From Paratrimastix pyriformis (taxonomy: Eukaryota > Preaxostyla > Paratrimastigidae): a stretch of 21,741 bases of DNA. Location of the stretch: assembly GCA_027972325.1 (NCBI GenBank), contig JAPMOS010000387.1, positions 1-21,741 on the forward strand, given 5' to 3'. The notes under the pieces were generated by a model. That model searched no databases. It saw nothing but the letters and a program-made list of their open reading frames with translations, and was not told where the DNA came from. Of the stretch, positions 8,949-16,810 are shown piece by piece. Both the position numbers and the translations under genes were made by a program. Every line of letters starts with the position of its first letter. Positions within the stretch are counted from its first letter, which is position 1.

Positions 8949-9524
8949 CCCCCACTCAGAGTGCCCTACTAATATACTATCAAGAATTTTTCTGGTCTTA
9001 GCACAATTTTGTTCTCCAATTTCTCCGATTCATGTTGCTTTTCCAAACGGGGGAGGGACAAGGGGTTTGTGCCTTCGCAAGAGACGAGATGGGCAGCAGG
9101 GTGGACGAGGGTATCAAACGGCGCGATTTGCACAAGAGAAGTGCAGCCTGAGAGGTGCAAAAAAGAAACAGACGGAGCAGAAGACACGTTTGCGGGTGGA
9201 GAGTCCTTGGGCTAAGAGAGAAGATTGGATACGGCGAAATGTCGCGGCAAATCCTGGATTCACATATAAACCACATGCGAGTATTGTTCGCATATAAACC
9301 GCATATCATAAAATCCACAATATAGAATATACGTGGCAAACCCCACATTCTATATTCTAGACGGCAAATTCTAAAACGCAAATTGTACGGGATAAATTGT
9401 TGATATTAGCAGACCAGTTTATAAACTGGTCGATAAACCAGTCCGACCAGTCTGACCAGAAACCAAACCAGTCTACATTTCCGGTTCATTTGAAATACTG
9501 CAAAATTTCAATCGAAGGCGCTTA
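8949..9524. other. Intergenic region with hairpins, between the GC-rich and AT-rich blocks
   Basis: No gene is supported in these 576 bases. A purine-rich stretch (about 9040-9240) passes into AT-rich DNA. Two short hairpins are visible: ATGCGA/TCGCAT at 9275-9293, and an imperfect one at 9321-9354 (TATAGAAT with ATTCTATA, plus GTGG with CCAC). CATATAAACC occurs twice, with TATAAA at 9265 and 9293. The right part carries a palindrome and CCAG boxes, listed separately. A forward frame at 8938-9297 was judged non-coding because its composition is unlike protein and it spans the compositional transition. Confidence 0.6.
9411..9474. promoter_or_regulatory. 20-bp palindrome and CCAG box cluster upstream of the first AT-block gene
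   Basis: A perfect 20-base palindrome with half-site GACCAGTTTA lies at 9412-9431, followed by four more CCAG-core boxes (AACCAGTC, GACCAGTC, GACCAGAA, AACCAGTC) up to 9474. The cluster ends about 50 bases before the ATG at 9525. A dimeric-protein operator, promoter element or element-end binding site would all fit; nothing in the sequence decides between them. Confidence 0.45.
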
Positions 9525-10157
9525 ATGCTAACATATGTTTGTCGCGTCCCTCAAAAGGAATTTCATCAAATCAAAAAGTTAGTATTCCCTGAAATGTCAC
9601 TGGAAGAAATTTGTGGTAAAGAGAAAAGACTACATGAATTGTATCTGAAACGTGCTGTAGGTGTTAAAAATAAGAAAGGTAGAACTGATGAAGAAGAGGC
9701 TGAATTGGCTAAAATATTAGAAGAAAATCAGGCAGGAAATGTTGTGTACATAAAGAAAGGATTCAATCCGAAGAGCCTCAAAAACTTGGATATTGGACAT
9801 GATATTCGAAAACATATCCTTGAAGATAATCGTATAAAGGCTGAAGAAAAAGCTAAAGAAGATGCAGAAAAAGAACAAATTCGCCTTGCAAAGAAAGCAC
9901 AAAAACGAATCGAAAAAGAAGAGAGAAAAGAACGCGAGCGTAAAGAACAAGAAGAAGCACTGGCAAAACTGGCTGAAGATGAACAACATGAAGCTGAAGA
10001 GCGTGCTAAGAAAGAAAAGGAAGATGCTGATCGTGAAGTTGAAAAGAGAATAGCAAAAGAAGCTGATCGCAAAAAGAGACAAGAGGAGGCTGATGCTTTA
10101 GAAGCTGAGAGAGTCAGGAAACAAAAGGAATTTCAGAAGAAAAAACGCGTAAAATAG
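9525..10157 (+). CDS. Unknown protein with long charged coiled coil
   Basis: A 210-residue protein of unrecognised family. Residues 1 to about 105 are mixed (MLTYVCRVPQKEFHQIKKL, then a helical stretch and GNVVYIKKGFNPKSL). From about 105 to the end it is a nearly uninterrupted Lys/Glu/Ala/Arg helix expected to form a single alpha helix or coiled coil. No signal peptide or membrane segment is visible. The ATG at 9525 is preceded by TTA and by the CCAG box cluster about 50 bases upstream. The next gene follows 19 bases after its stop, which suggests joint expression. A structural or nucleic-acid-binding role is possible but not shown. The AT-rich codon choice matches its neighbours and differs from the recombinase element. 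Confidence 0.7.
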   Translation: MLTYVCRVPQKEFHQIKKLVFPEMSLEEICGKEKRLHELYLKRAVGVKNKKGRTDEEEAELAKILEENQAGNVVYIKKGFNPKSLKNLDIGHDIRKHILEDNRIKAEEKAKEDAEKEQIRLAKKAQKRIEKEERKERERKEQEEALAKLAEDEQHEAEERAKKEKEDADREVEKRIAKEADRKKRQEEADALEAERVRKQKEFQKKKRVK

Positions 10158-10176
10158 AAATTTATCATCATATGAT

Positions 10177-11100
10177 ATGAACAACCTTATGCATCGAAAA
10201 GTTGAAACTATTAACGAAACGCAATTAGGTGATAGCTTACAGGATTTACACCACCCTAATAAAGTAATCCTAACCCCTTACGATGAGGCTATTGAAAGTC
10301 AAGATGTTGAACTAGCCAAAAATGTCGTTAAAATTAGATTTGATAGCGGACAGACTGCCTTTATCAAAAAGGAATGGTACGAAATGTCTGAAATCTTTAA
10401 ACAACCAATCATATTCCAATCGTTCGAACGGTATATGAAATGGATTTACCCTTTACTGAATAATGCCGGAAGGGATTTGCAATTTGATGATGATGTTGAT
10501 TCAATGGCTGAACTTGGTGGCTTTATTGAGGAGGTGACAAAATATAAACTGGAAAAACTATTGGTGGAATCTGTGGTCTGTGATGTATCACAGAATAGTG
10601 GATTGGTAGATGAAATACAGAAAATGAAAAGATATATCAACAAATATGATAGTGCCATCAGTTCATGCATGGGAATGCTTAAAAAGCATGTGACAGAAAG
10701 GATGCACAACTTCGAAAATGAATGGTTAGGCTTTATCAAAATGTGGAGTGTTGTGTATCAAAACGAAAAGTATAGCGAAATCACTTATGAACTTATCCTA
10801 CAAGCCATTAAGTCTAACAACATCATCGACATTTGCATCATGAATGTTAAGTATAATAATGTCATCTTTAAGTTCATCCGGTACTTTGAACAGTACGTCA
10901 TCAAAAATGATAAGAATTCCATTGTATCTAACAAATATGAACTAAGCTTAATGCTGCCGGATGCTGCACAAACTGTTTCTGACATTGCTACATCTATTTC
11001 CGGAATTATCACAAATACTAAAGTCTTAGACAAAAGCACATTGCTACGTCAGGTTTCTAATCTTGTCTCTATGAAAGGACTGACTGCTGGACTGTTCTAA
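10177..11100 (+). CDS. Hypothetical protein, 307 residues
   Basis: No family was recognised. The protein looks soluble and mostly helical, with a mixed N-terminal third (VVKIRFDSGQTAFIKKEWYEMSEIF reads as a small beta-containing unit, residues about 47-70), a central helical region with aromatic residues, and a C-terminal part with SDIATSISGIITNTK. There are scattered Cys residues but no zinc-binding pattern. It starts 19 bases after the coiled-coil gene in the same direction. Its stop (11098-11100) interlocks with the stop of the opposing VLTF3-like gene (11097-11099), so the two convergent genes share bases and leave no terminator spacer, typical of compact viral or plasmid genomes. A structural protein cannot be excluded, but I see no capsid signature. 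Confidence 0.7.
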   Translation: MNNLMHRKVETINETQLGDSLQDLHHPNKVILTPYDEAIESQDVELAKNVVKIRFDSGQTAFIKKEWYEMSEIFKQPIIFQSFERYMKWIYPLLNNAGRDLQFDDDVDSMAELGGFIEEVTKYKLEKLLVESVVCDVSQNSGLVDEIQKMKRYINKYDSAISSCMGMLKKHVTERMHNFENEWLGFIKMWSVVYQNEKYSEITYELILQAIKSNNIIDICIMNVKYNNVIFKFIRYFEQYVIKNDKNSIVSNKYELSLMLPDAAQTVSDIATSISGIITNTKVLDKSTLLRQVSNLVSMKGLTAGLF

Positions 11101-11636
11101 AGTCCTAACTCTTTCCACTTCTTTTCGTACTTCTTTATGAACTCACGATTTACACATATTCGCTTTAAAAGTTTCTTGTCATTAATTCCGTTTAATAGTA
11201 ATAGCTTATATAGGATGAACTTATAGTTCATTCTGTATTTGGATATACTTAATTTGTCTTTGATTGTGGAAAATTGCCTCTGCATGTTTTCACGTATCCG
11301 TGTTGACAGTTGGTAATCAATCATCTTATTCACAACTTGTTTAAAGTAGTTCGATGGCTTATAAGGAACATAATGGGACTTATTCCTCGCTGCCCTTTCT
11401 TCTTCAAAATTGTTCACAAGTGGACGCTCTAATAATGTGCCACATTTCTCGCAAACTATTAATCCTTCTTCTGTCTGAATATGATTGTCTCTGTTTTCAC
11501 AACATGATGGATTGTGAAACGTCTCCTCACGATGTTTGTCTTTATTTTGCCGTGCAACATAGTCCCTATATGTCGACAAAAGCCAATCACCTTCCTTTCT
11601 TTTTCGTTCAATATCCTCTTTCTCTTTTGGATTCAT
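11097..11636 (-). CDS. VLTF3-like late transcription factor (zinc ribbon)
   Basis: Likely relative of the poxvirus late transcription factor 3 family, which directs late gene expression in nucleocytoplasmic large DNA viruses and in several Polinton-like and virophage-like elements. From the chosen start the protein has 179 residues: a charged N-terminus, a zinc ribbon with Cys45/Cys46 and Cys62-x2-Cys65-Gly (EGLIVCEKCG), the YKPSNYF block corresponding to the family's Y-x-R-x-NHF-type segment, and a C-terminal MNYKFILYKLLLLNG block resembling the family's conserved YKLL region. The longer frame begins at 11684, but its extra 16 residues are a low-complexity Asn/Ile run from AT-rich DNA, so the Met at 11636 is preferred. 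It follows the GIY-YIG gene on the same strand. The assignment rests on pattern recognition; a generic zinc-ribbon protein is the alternative. Confidence 0.6.
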   Translation of the reverse strand: MNPKEKEDIERKRKEGDWLLSTYRDYVARQNKDKHREETFHNPSCCENRDNHIQTEEGLIVCEKCGTLLERPLVNNFEEERAARNKSHYVPYKPSNYFKQVVNKMIDYQLSTRIRENMQRQFSTIKDKLSISKYRMNYKFILYKLLLLNGINDKKLLKRICVNREFIKKYEKKWKELGL

Positions 11637-11687
11637 TTTAATATAATCAATTAAGATATTATTAATATTAATGTAAATGTTCAAAAT

Positions 11688-12437
11688 TTAAAACTGCAAA
11701 TAGGACAAAATCTCCTCCTTCTCTTCTGATGTTAGCTTCTTATGATTCTTTGTAATGCCAATCAATGCCTTCTTGTAACTGTCTGCATCTTTCCTTGCGG
11801 AATATCCTTTGTATGTCGCAATCGATTGAATGCTATTTAGTTTCGTCTTAAGCTCTGTTGGTAATTCTTTCTTCGTTTTTCCGTATTTGAATTGAATACC
11901 TGCAACTGTCTGATTCTTTTCACTTCGCCTTTTGACAATGTTCGGATTTAGTTTTAACGCCTTACCGCATTGATATAATGATTCATATACTGTTTCCTCT
12001 CCTTCTTCGTTCGTTATGATTACTTCACGTTTGGTTCGTTTATTATATTGTTTCGAACCAATTTCTGTTTTCGGCTTATATGTTTCTGGTCGACGACAAA
12101 TGTCTTTCAAATATCTTTCACGATTCTCTGTTCTCCTATCATTATCACTTTTCTTTGCTCGTATCATGTTAAGCATCTGATATCCATCTTGCTTAAACTT
12201 TTGAATGCAATTCTCTTCTGCTTGCTTGATGTCATCACAATCAATGACTTCATCAATCATTTCTATTTTAAACTTGCCAATGCCTACCTCACGCATTCTG
12301 TCGTATAATCGACTGACACATGCACCCTTTGCATGGGCTTTGTGAACACTCCATCGTGCTGTCATATTTCGCGTCGAACCTATATATACTTCCATCGGGT
12401 CAACTGTGTTGTATATTTTATAAATGGTGAATTTCAT
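11688..12437 (-). CDS. GIY-YIG endonuclease with C-terminal NUMOD-like DNA-binding part
   Basis: A 249-residue nuclease of the GIY-YIG superfamily, which cuts DNA using one metal ion. The core is visible at residues 5-9 (IYKIY) and 17-21 (VYIGS), with catalytic Arg28, His32, a metal-binding Glu at 74 or 75 in QAEEN, and Asn90 in MLNM. After a basic linker, residues about 135-178 (VYESLYQCGKALKLNPNIVKRR, then AGIQFKYG) resemble the NUMOD1/nuclease-associated helix-turn-helix modules of homing endonucleases. The remaining tail is Lys-rich. TATATAAG lies directly before the ATG. The VLTF3-like gene starts 51 bases downstream. It may be a homing endonuclease carried by the element or a replication/repair nuclease of it. 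Family call is strong; role is inferred. Confidence 0.85.
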   Translation of the reverse strand: MKFTIYKIYNTVDPMEVYIGSTRNMTARWSVHKAHAKGACVSRLYDRMREVGIGKFKIEMIDEVIDCDDIKQAEENCIQKFKQDGYQMLNMIRAKKSDNDRRTENRERYLKDICRRPETYKPKTEIGSKQYNKRTKREVIITNEEGEETVYESLYQCGKALKLNPNIVKRRSEKNQTVAGIQFKYGKTKKELPTELKTKLNSIQSIATYKGYSARKDADSYKKALIGITKNHKKLTSEEKEEILSYLQF

Positions 12438-12486
12438 CTTATATAGATTTGTATAAGATAATTTTCAGAAATCTTTAAACCTATTT

Positions 12487-12630
12487 TTATTTCCTCAGTT
12501 CATCTTTATGCTTTGTTAGTCGTTGCCCGTATACAATTAGTCCCTCCAATATTGCTTCTAATAGATTGGTAATATCCTTCATGGAACGTGATATTTCCGT
12601 CAGTTTGTCTTCCAACTTTATTGGTTCCAT
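12487..12630 (-). CDS. Small 47-residue hypothetical protein
   Basis: A short frame fills the only gap between the polymerase and GIY-YIG genes. It begins MEPIKLEDKLTEISRSMKDI and continues as an amphipathic helix with heptad-like Leu/Ile spacing, ending in a charged KHKDELRK. It reads as a small coiled-coil or partner-binding protein. The ATG is preceded directly by TAA (TAAATG at 12628-12633). It lies 25 bases after the polymerase stop and 49 bases before the GIY-YIG start, matching the block's gene spacing. No family was recognised. The length is small enough that a chance frame cannot be excluded, although the composition is protein-like. Confidence 0.45.
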   Translation of the reverse strand: MEPIKLEDKLTEISRSMKDITNLLEAILEGLIVYGQRLTKHKDELRK

Positions 12631-12655
12631 TTATATCTATTAAAGTGCTTTAAAT

Positions 12656-15600
12656 TTATTCATCCTCTGCATCCTCTGCATCCTTTGCAATCTTGTAATG
12701 TCCGAACGCGTAGCTCTCAGTTTGATTGTATAGATAGCGCTTGTCATCATATGAACATAACGCAAACTTATTGACTTCAACTGTATATATCTTATGCTTC
12801 TTGCTTTGAATAGTATAGAACTTAGCTTTTAGGTGTGCATCAACAATTTCCTCATCAGTTTTGCATTCTGAAAGTAGACAACTCACGAACCGCTTGTGCG
12901 ACAGATCTTGCTTAACTGTTGATGACTTCACACCTTTACATTTTGCATGCTCAACAAGTACTTTTTGTTTCTTGCCATCTTTTTGTTTCTTGTCATCTTT
13001 TTGTTTCTTGCCATCTTTTTGTTCCTTGTCATCTTCTGAATCCTCATATTCCTCAACAACATATGAATATAGCTTTGAACGTAGTCCGCAAAACTCTGTA
13101 ATAGACATTGATTTAGCTTCGTCTTTGAAATATCCAATTTTTGCATGATTCCTCTTTTCGTAAAGTGGATGCCCTTTTGGATATTCAGCTTCTTCTTTGA
13201 AATAACATTCCGTCACATCGTATAATGGATGCTCTTTTGGATATTCGGATGTATCTAATTTGTCTTTGAATGATTTCATGTCCTCATATAGGTCTTCCGT
13301 CTCTATTGATAAGCATAAACTGTCAGTGTCTGTAAATAGTAATTTCATTTTGTCACCATATTTCTTTTTCATTGTGTTGTAATAAAAGTCATACATATGT
13401 ACCTTCGAAATGTCGAATATTGATAGTCCTACAGCAATAGGCATGTTCAATACTACTGACGTTGGCTTCGAATGAACTCCAATAAGGTTCTCGTTAAATA
13501 TGACTGAATGGTCATAACTTGGCTTCGCAATCATCTTGCGTGCCTTCTTAATATCGGATGCTATTTTAAAGTCTATATGCGCCCGATTGTTTTGCATCGT
13601 TTTACCAAAAACTGCATTGTTGACTAATTTAAAGAAATTTTTCTCGAATTTGTTCTCGCTGTTTGCTCTGAGCTTTGAATTGAATGCAATATATTCCGCA
13701 AGCCATGCCTCCTGTTCGAACGACATCACACGGTTCACATTCTTCAGTACTAAGCCATTCTCCAAATAAAATTGTAATGCCCTGTAATGCACTACATATC
13801 CTATTTTATCTTCAAAATCACAAATTAGTTTAGCCACTTTTGCTGGCTTTAGGTTTAGCTTGTCTTTTAAATACTTCTGATATTCAGAAAGCTTCTCTTC
13901 AGCAACTACACGCTTTGATGGGGCTAACGGATAATCATTATGTAAGTCATGTATGTTATTTTCTCCATTAGGATAACTAAGGTCAACATCAAATATATAT
14001 CCTCTTTTCCCAGTTTTGCTCAATGAAAGTATCGATTTCTTTGTAAACTCTTTTACTTTCTTTTCTGAAAGCCATTTATAATCGCCAACTGGTAAAAGAT
14101 ATGACATTGCTCTACCATATAAATTATTGGCATCCAAATATAGAATGTATAATGCCTTCTTTGTTGCATCGTATGACTTCATATATTTATTATTTGCTTT
14201 TGTATAACGGTTCGCAATCATCGAAATTCCACCTCGAATCCCTGACTCTACCATCAGATGCATATCCATCTGGTCTTCATTAAATAAGTCTAACTTGACA
14301 TCTGACATCAATAGTGCCGCATCCCACGACATTGATGGCAATGATACATAACAGGCTGGATCTAGTCCAAAATAGTCGTGGCACATATCACGAAACTTCT
14401 CAAACACATCACATAACAGTAGAACGTCCGTCTTCAGATATGTGTCATGATAATCACCAATGTTCTTGCAATTAAATTCTTTCCATACTTTCAGCCCATG
14501 CTTATAGTCCTTATTACTTATCCCCGAACGCTTAAGACTACTCCAAAAAGCTTCCTGTGGTGGTAGTGACGTCTCTTTGAATCTATCCATCGAATCCATG
14601 TATTCATACGGGTAAATTCCTTTGCCACATAATAATTTTAGTCCTTCTTCGCTAATATCTTTCCATTCTGCTTTTGTCACTTTAAATTCATCGTACGATT
14701 TTTTGGCTAGATTAGCGGCAAGTGTATCAAGTGACTCTGCCATAAAGGCAATACTGTCTTTGAAATCTATATCATCCATGCTGAATGTTAGGTACTTCTC
14801 TTCTGTTTGTGCAATGCAACTAATCTTTTTACTTTGCTTACCAATTTCTTGCATTATCGCATGTGCATCATATCCTTTAAGATTGTGGAAAAAGACTGGC
14901 AATTTATAGTTCTTCAGATTGTAACTTAGATTGCATGAACCATGTGCTGGTCCTCTGTATTCACCTGTAATATGGTCGTGGTCATGAACTTTACTCTTAT
15001 TGTATAACTCTTTCACAACCTCTTTAGGATCTCCTGCTACTGGTTCACGCACTTTCATGAATGGCTTGTGACATATATAGCAGTCAGTTGCCTTTTCAAA
15101 TTCTTTTGTTTCTTTCCTTGTTAGCTTTCTCATTTCCTTTTTCATCCCAACAATCTCTTTAATCCATTTGTAGTCTTCCTTCAATGATTGTAGGAAATGT
15201 TCTACCGCATTTTCACCACGATATAGCCTTAATGGCTTTTCGAACCCTTCACCTTTATAGGTACTCACAATTTTGTATGCATATGAACATATATCATTTC
15301 GTAGACATGCATCTTTCTTTTCCATTTTGTCTTTATCCGTTGCTTTTGGTAATAATGCTTCAAAATCTGCATACACACAAAATGGTTGCTTAAGCTTCTT
15401 CGCAATATGTGTAAATGCACATTTCGAACGCTCCTTCGTTGGTAGCCTCGCTTTGCAACAGTCGTGGACTCGGCAATACGGCTTGTGCTTCTCTAGCAAC
15501 TCTTCTCTACCAAACCCATGCATACAGTTCATACAAAAGTGCATCTCATGCTCATGTTTCGATTGGCTTGATCCTAATAGACGTGATAACGATTTGATTA

Positions 15601-16810
15601 GAACATAATGCGATTTTATATCCTCATCAAATGTATTTAAATCACATGCACGCATGTTATTCTCTCCTTTCTCTGTTAGATACAATAAGTTTACCGTTTT
15701 CTCGTCTGTCTTGCTGTCTGGTGACACATATAAGGGGTAGAATGTGGCATTCTCCCTTTTTCCAATTTTTGCTTTTTTATATCCCAATACATTTATCGCT
15801 AAGTCGTTTTGTCTCTCGAACTTTGGAATACTATCAAGTTCCATCGGAAAATCTATTCCATCTAAATTTAGTGCTTTTATCTTATCCTTTTTGTTATATT
15901 GATCCACCCTATGTGCGTTACATTTTTCCGGAAACAAATGTGCAAGAATACACCACTTAAAACATTCAGTGTCATTATTTTGGATGTTTATTGTGGCTCT
16001 TTTATCTACAAGTTCTTTCGGTAATGGAATGTAACTACTTCCTCGCATCGGTTCATATAGACTTGTGTTGACATATAGGCAAATTACTCGTTTTATAACC
16101 CAATTGCTTCCCATGTTTACATAACTGTCTGCATGCTCCTGAATAATTGGTATCGCTTTTGCAATACACTTTTTGATATCACTCTTTCGTAGAATTAGGT
16201 CGGAACCTGATGAAAAAAAAGGTGTCATTGATTCTTCTACTCTTACCCTTTCTACCTCTGTTTCTTCTGGCTTTCTTATTACTGGTTTTACAAATTTGAC
16301 TTCCATCGTAAAGTTTACCTTGACTTGTCCTTCTTTGAATCGCTTGCTTAGAATATCCTCGATCAAATCTTGTGTCTCCGAAAATGTATTCTCTATGCTC
16401 TGTCTATAATCTAACGTCGTATCGCCCATATCGCTATTGGCTATTCGATAATTTTTGATATATCCTTTCAATGATTTCGTGCAATCTTGTACATGATACT
16501 TCGGTACCTGCCCAAACTCATCCGTATCATCTTTTTCATCACCTGGCTGGAATTTTGGCTTAACTATAAGTTCTCCTTCGTCAACTCTTATGACTTTCTT
16601 CTCTGATTTTTCCTGCGGTGTTGTAGCCTTTTTCTGACTATGCTTGGCATCTAATTCTTGATACGTCTGAATCATTTCCTGTTGTGCCTCAATCTTTTCT
16701 TGTTGTAGCATTAACATTTTCTCTAGTGATGCTATCTTATTTCGTAATGATTCTTCTGATGCTTTCTCTGTCATTGTTCCTATAATATTCGAAGAGATAT
16801 TTTTTTTCAT
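12656..16810 (-). CDS. Protein-primed family B DNA polymerase (Polinton/adintovirus type)
   Basis: A 1384-residue replicative polymerase expected to copy a linear genome from a terminal protein. After a coiled-coil N-terminus (about 15-60) comes a family-typical block containing NIQNNDTECFKWCILAHL and a Cys/His cluster (FCMNCMHGF...H...YC). Exonuclease: ADFEA (Asp482, Glu484), FHNLKGYDAH (from 641), and LKTDVLLL (Asp795). Between the first two lies an endonuclease-VII-like HNH insertion: Cys577, Cys580, HDHDH from 609, then GSCNLSYN. Polymerase: motif A LDANNLYG (Asp893), motif B KLVNNAVFG (from 1061), motif C DTDS (1161-1164), then FCGLRSKLYSY. A KKQKD repeat linker follows. The start could also be the Met 12 residues in. 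The frame looks whole. Compared with the GC-rich polymerase it is a different branch and lacks primase and helicase domains, in line with protein priming. Confidence 0.92.
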   Translation of the reverse strand: MKKNISSNIIGTMTEKASEESLRNKIASLEKMLMLQQEKIEAQQEMIQTYQELDAKHSQKKATTPQEKSEKKVIRVDEGELIVKPKFQPGDEKDDTDEFGQVPKYHVQDCTKSLKGYIKNYRIANSDMGDTTLDYRQSIENTFSETQDLIEDILSKRFKEGQVKVNFTMEVKFVKPVIRKPEETEVERVRVEESMTPFFSSGSDLILRKSDIKKCIAKAIPIIQEHADSYVNMGSNWVIKRVICLYVNTSLYEPMRGSSYIPLPKELVDKRATINIQNNDTECFKWCILAHLFPEKCNAHRVDQYNKKDKIKALNLDGIDFPMELDSIPKFERQNDLAINVLGYKKAKIGKRENATFYPLYVSPDSKTDEKTVNLLYLTEKGENNMRACDLNTFDEDIKSHYVLIKSLSRLLGSSQSKHEHEMHFCMNCMHGFGREELLEKHKPYCRVHDCCKARLPTKERSKCAFTHIAKKLKQPFCVYADFEALLPKATDKDKMEKKDACLRNDICSYAYKIVSTYKGEGFEKPLRLYRGENAVEHFLQSLKEDYKWIKEIVGMKKEMRKLTRKETKEFEKATDCYICHKPFMKVREPVAGDPKEVVKELYNKSKVHDHDHITGEYRGPAHGSCNLSYNLKNYKLPVFFHNLKGYDAHAIMQEIGKQSKKISCIAQTEEKYLTFSMDDIDFKDSIAFMAESLDTLAANLAKKSYDEFKVTKAEWKDISEEGLKLLCGKGIYPYEYMDSMDRFKETSLPPQEAFWSSLKRSGISNKDYKHGLKVWKEFNCKNIGDYHDTYLKTDVLLLCDVFEKFRDMCHDYFGLDPACYVSLPSMSWDAALLMSDVKLDLFNEDQMDMHLMVESGIRGGISMIANRYTKANNKYMKSYDATKKALYILYLDANNLYGRAMSYLLPVGDYKWLSEKKVKEFTKKSILSLSKTGKRGYIFDVDLSYPNGENNIHDLHNDYPLAPSKRVVAEEKLSEYQKYLKDKLNLKPAKVAKLICDFEDKIGYVVHYRALQFYLENGLVLKNVNRVMSFEQEAWLAEYIAFNSKLRANSENKFEKNFFKLVNNAVFGKTMQNNRAHIDFKIASDIKKARKMIAKPSYDHSVIFNENLIGVHSKPTSVVLNMPIAVGLSIFDISKVHMYDFYYNTMKKKYGDKMKLLFTDTDSLCLSIETEDLYEDMKSFKDKLDTSEYPKEHPLYDVTECYFKEEAEYPKGHPLYEKRNHAKIGYFKDEAKSMSITEFCGLRSKLYSYVVEEYEDSEDDKEQKDGKKQKDDKKQKDGKKQKVLVEHAKCKGVKSSTVKQDLSHKRFVSCLLSECKTDEEIVDAHLKAKFYTIQSKKHKIYTVEVNKFALCSYDDKRYLYNQTESYAFGHYKIAKDAEDAEDE
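12961..13032 (-). repeat. 18-bp tandem repeat inside the polymerase gene, four copies
   Basis: Units starting at 12961, 12979, 12997 and 13015 (CTTTTTGTTTCTTGCCAT with C/T variation) encode a KKQKD(D/G) repeat between the FCGLRSKLYSY block and the C-terminal domain. The period keeps frame. It forms a flexible, charged linker and is probably length-variable between copies. Confidence 0.9.

Larger units (their letters stand above)
9525..16810. mobile_element. AT-rich Polinton/adintovirus-like gene block, apparently capsid-less
   Basis: Six compact genes share low GC and belong to one coding style. The anchors are a protein-primed family B polymerase of the Polinton/adintovirus type and a VLTF3-like factor, accompanied by a GIY-YIG endonuclease and three unknowns. 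Two genes run rightward and four leftward, meeting at convergent stops near 11100. No major or minor capsid, packaging ATPase, maturation protease or retroviral-type integrase was recognised, so this is a reduced relative, a fragment of a larger element, or a linear-plasmid-like replicon. No convincing terminal inverted repeats were found. The recognised frames look whole, suggesting a young or maintained copy. Boundaries given are those of the genes only. Confidence 0.55.

Noticed and set aside
10177-11100. Capsid protein candidate
   Set aside because: No jelly-roll or other capsid signature could be recognised; length and context alone are not enough.
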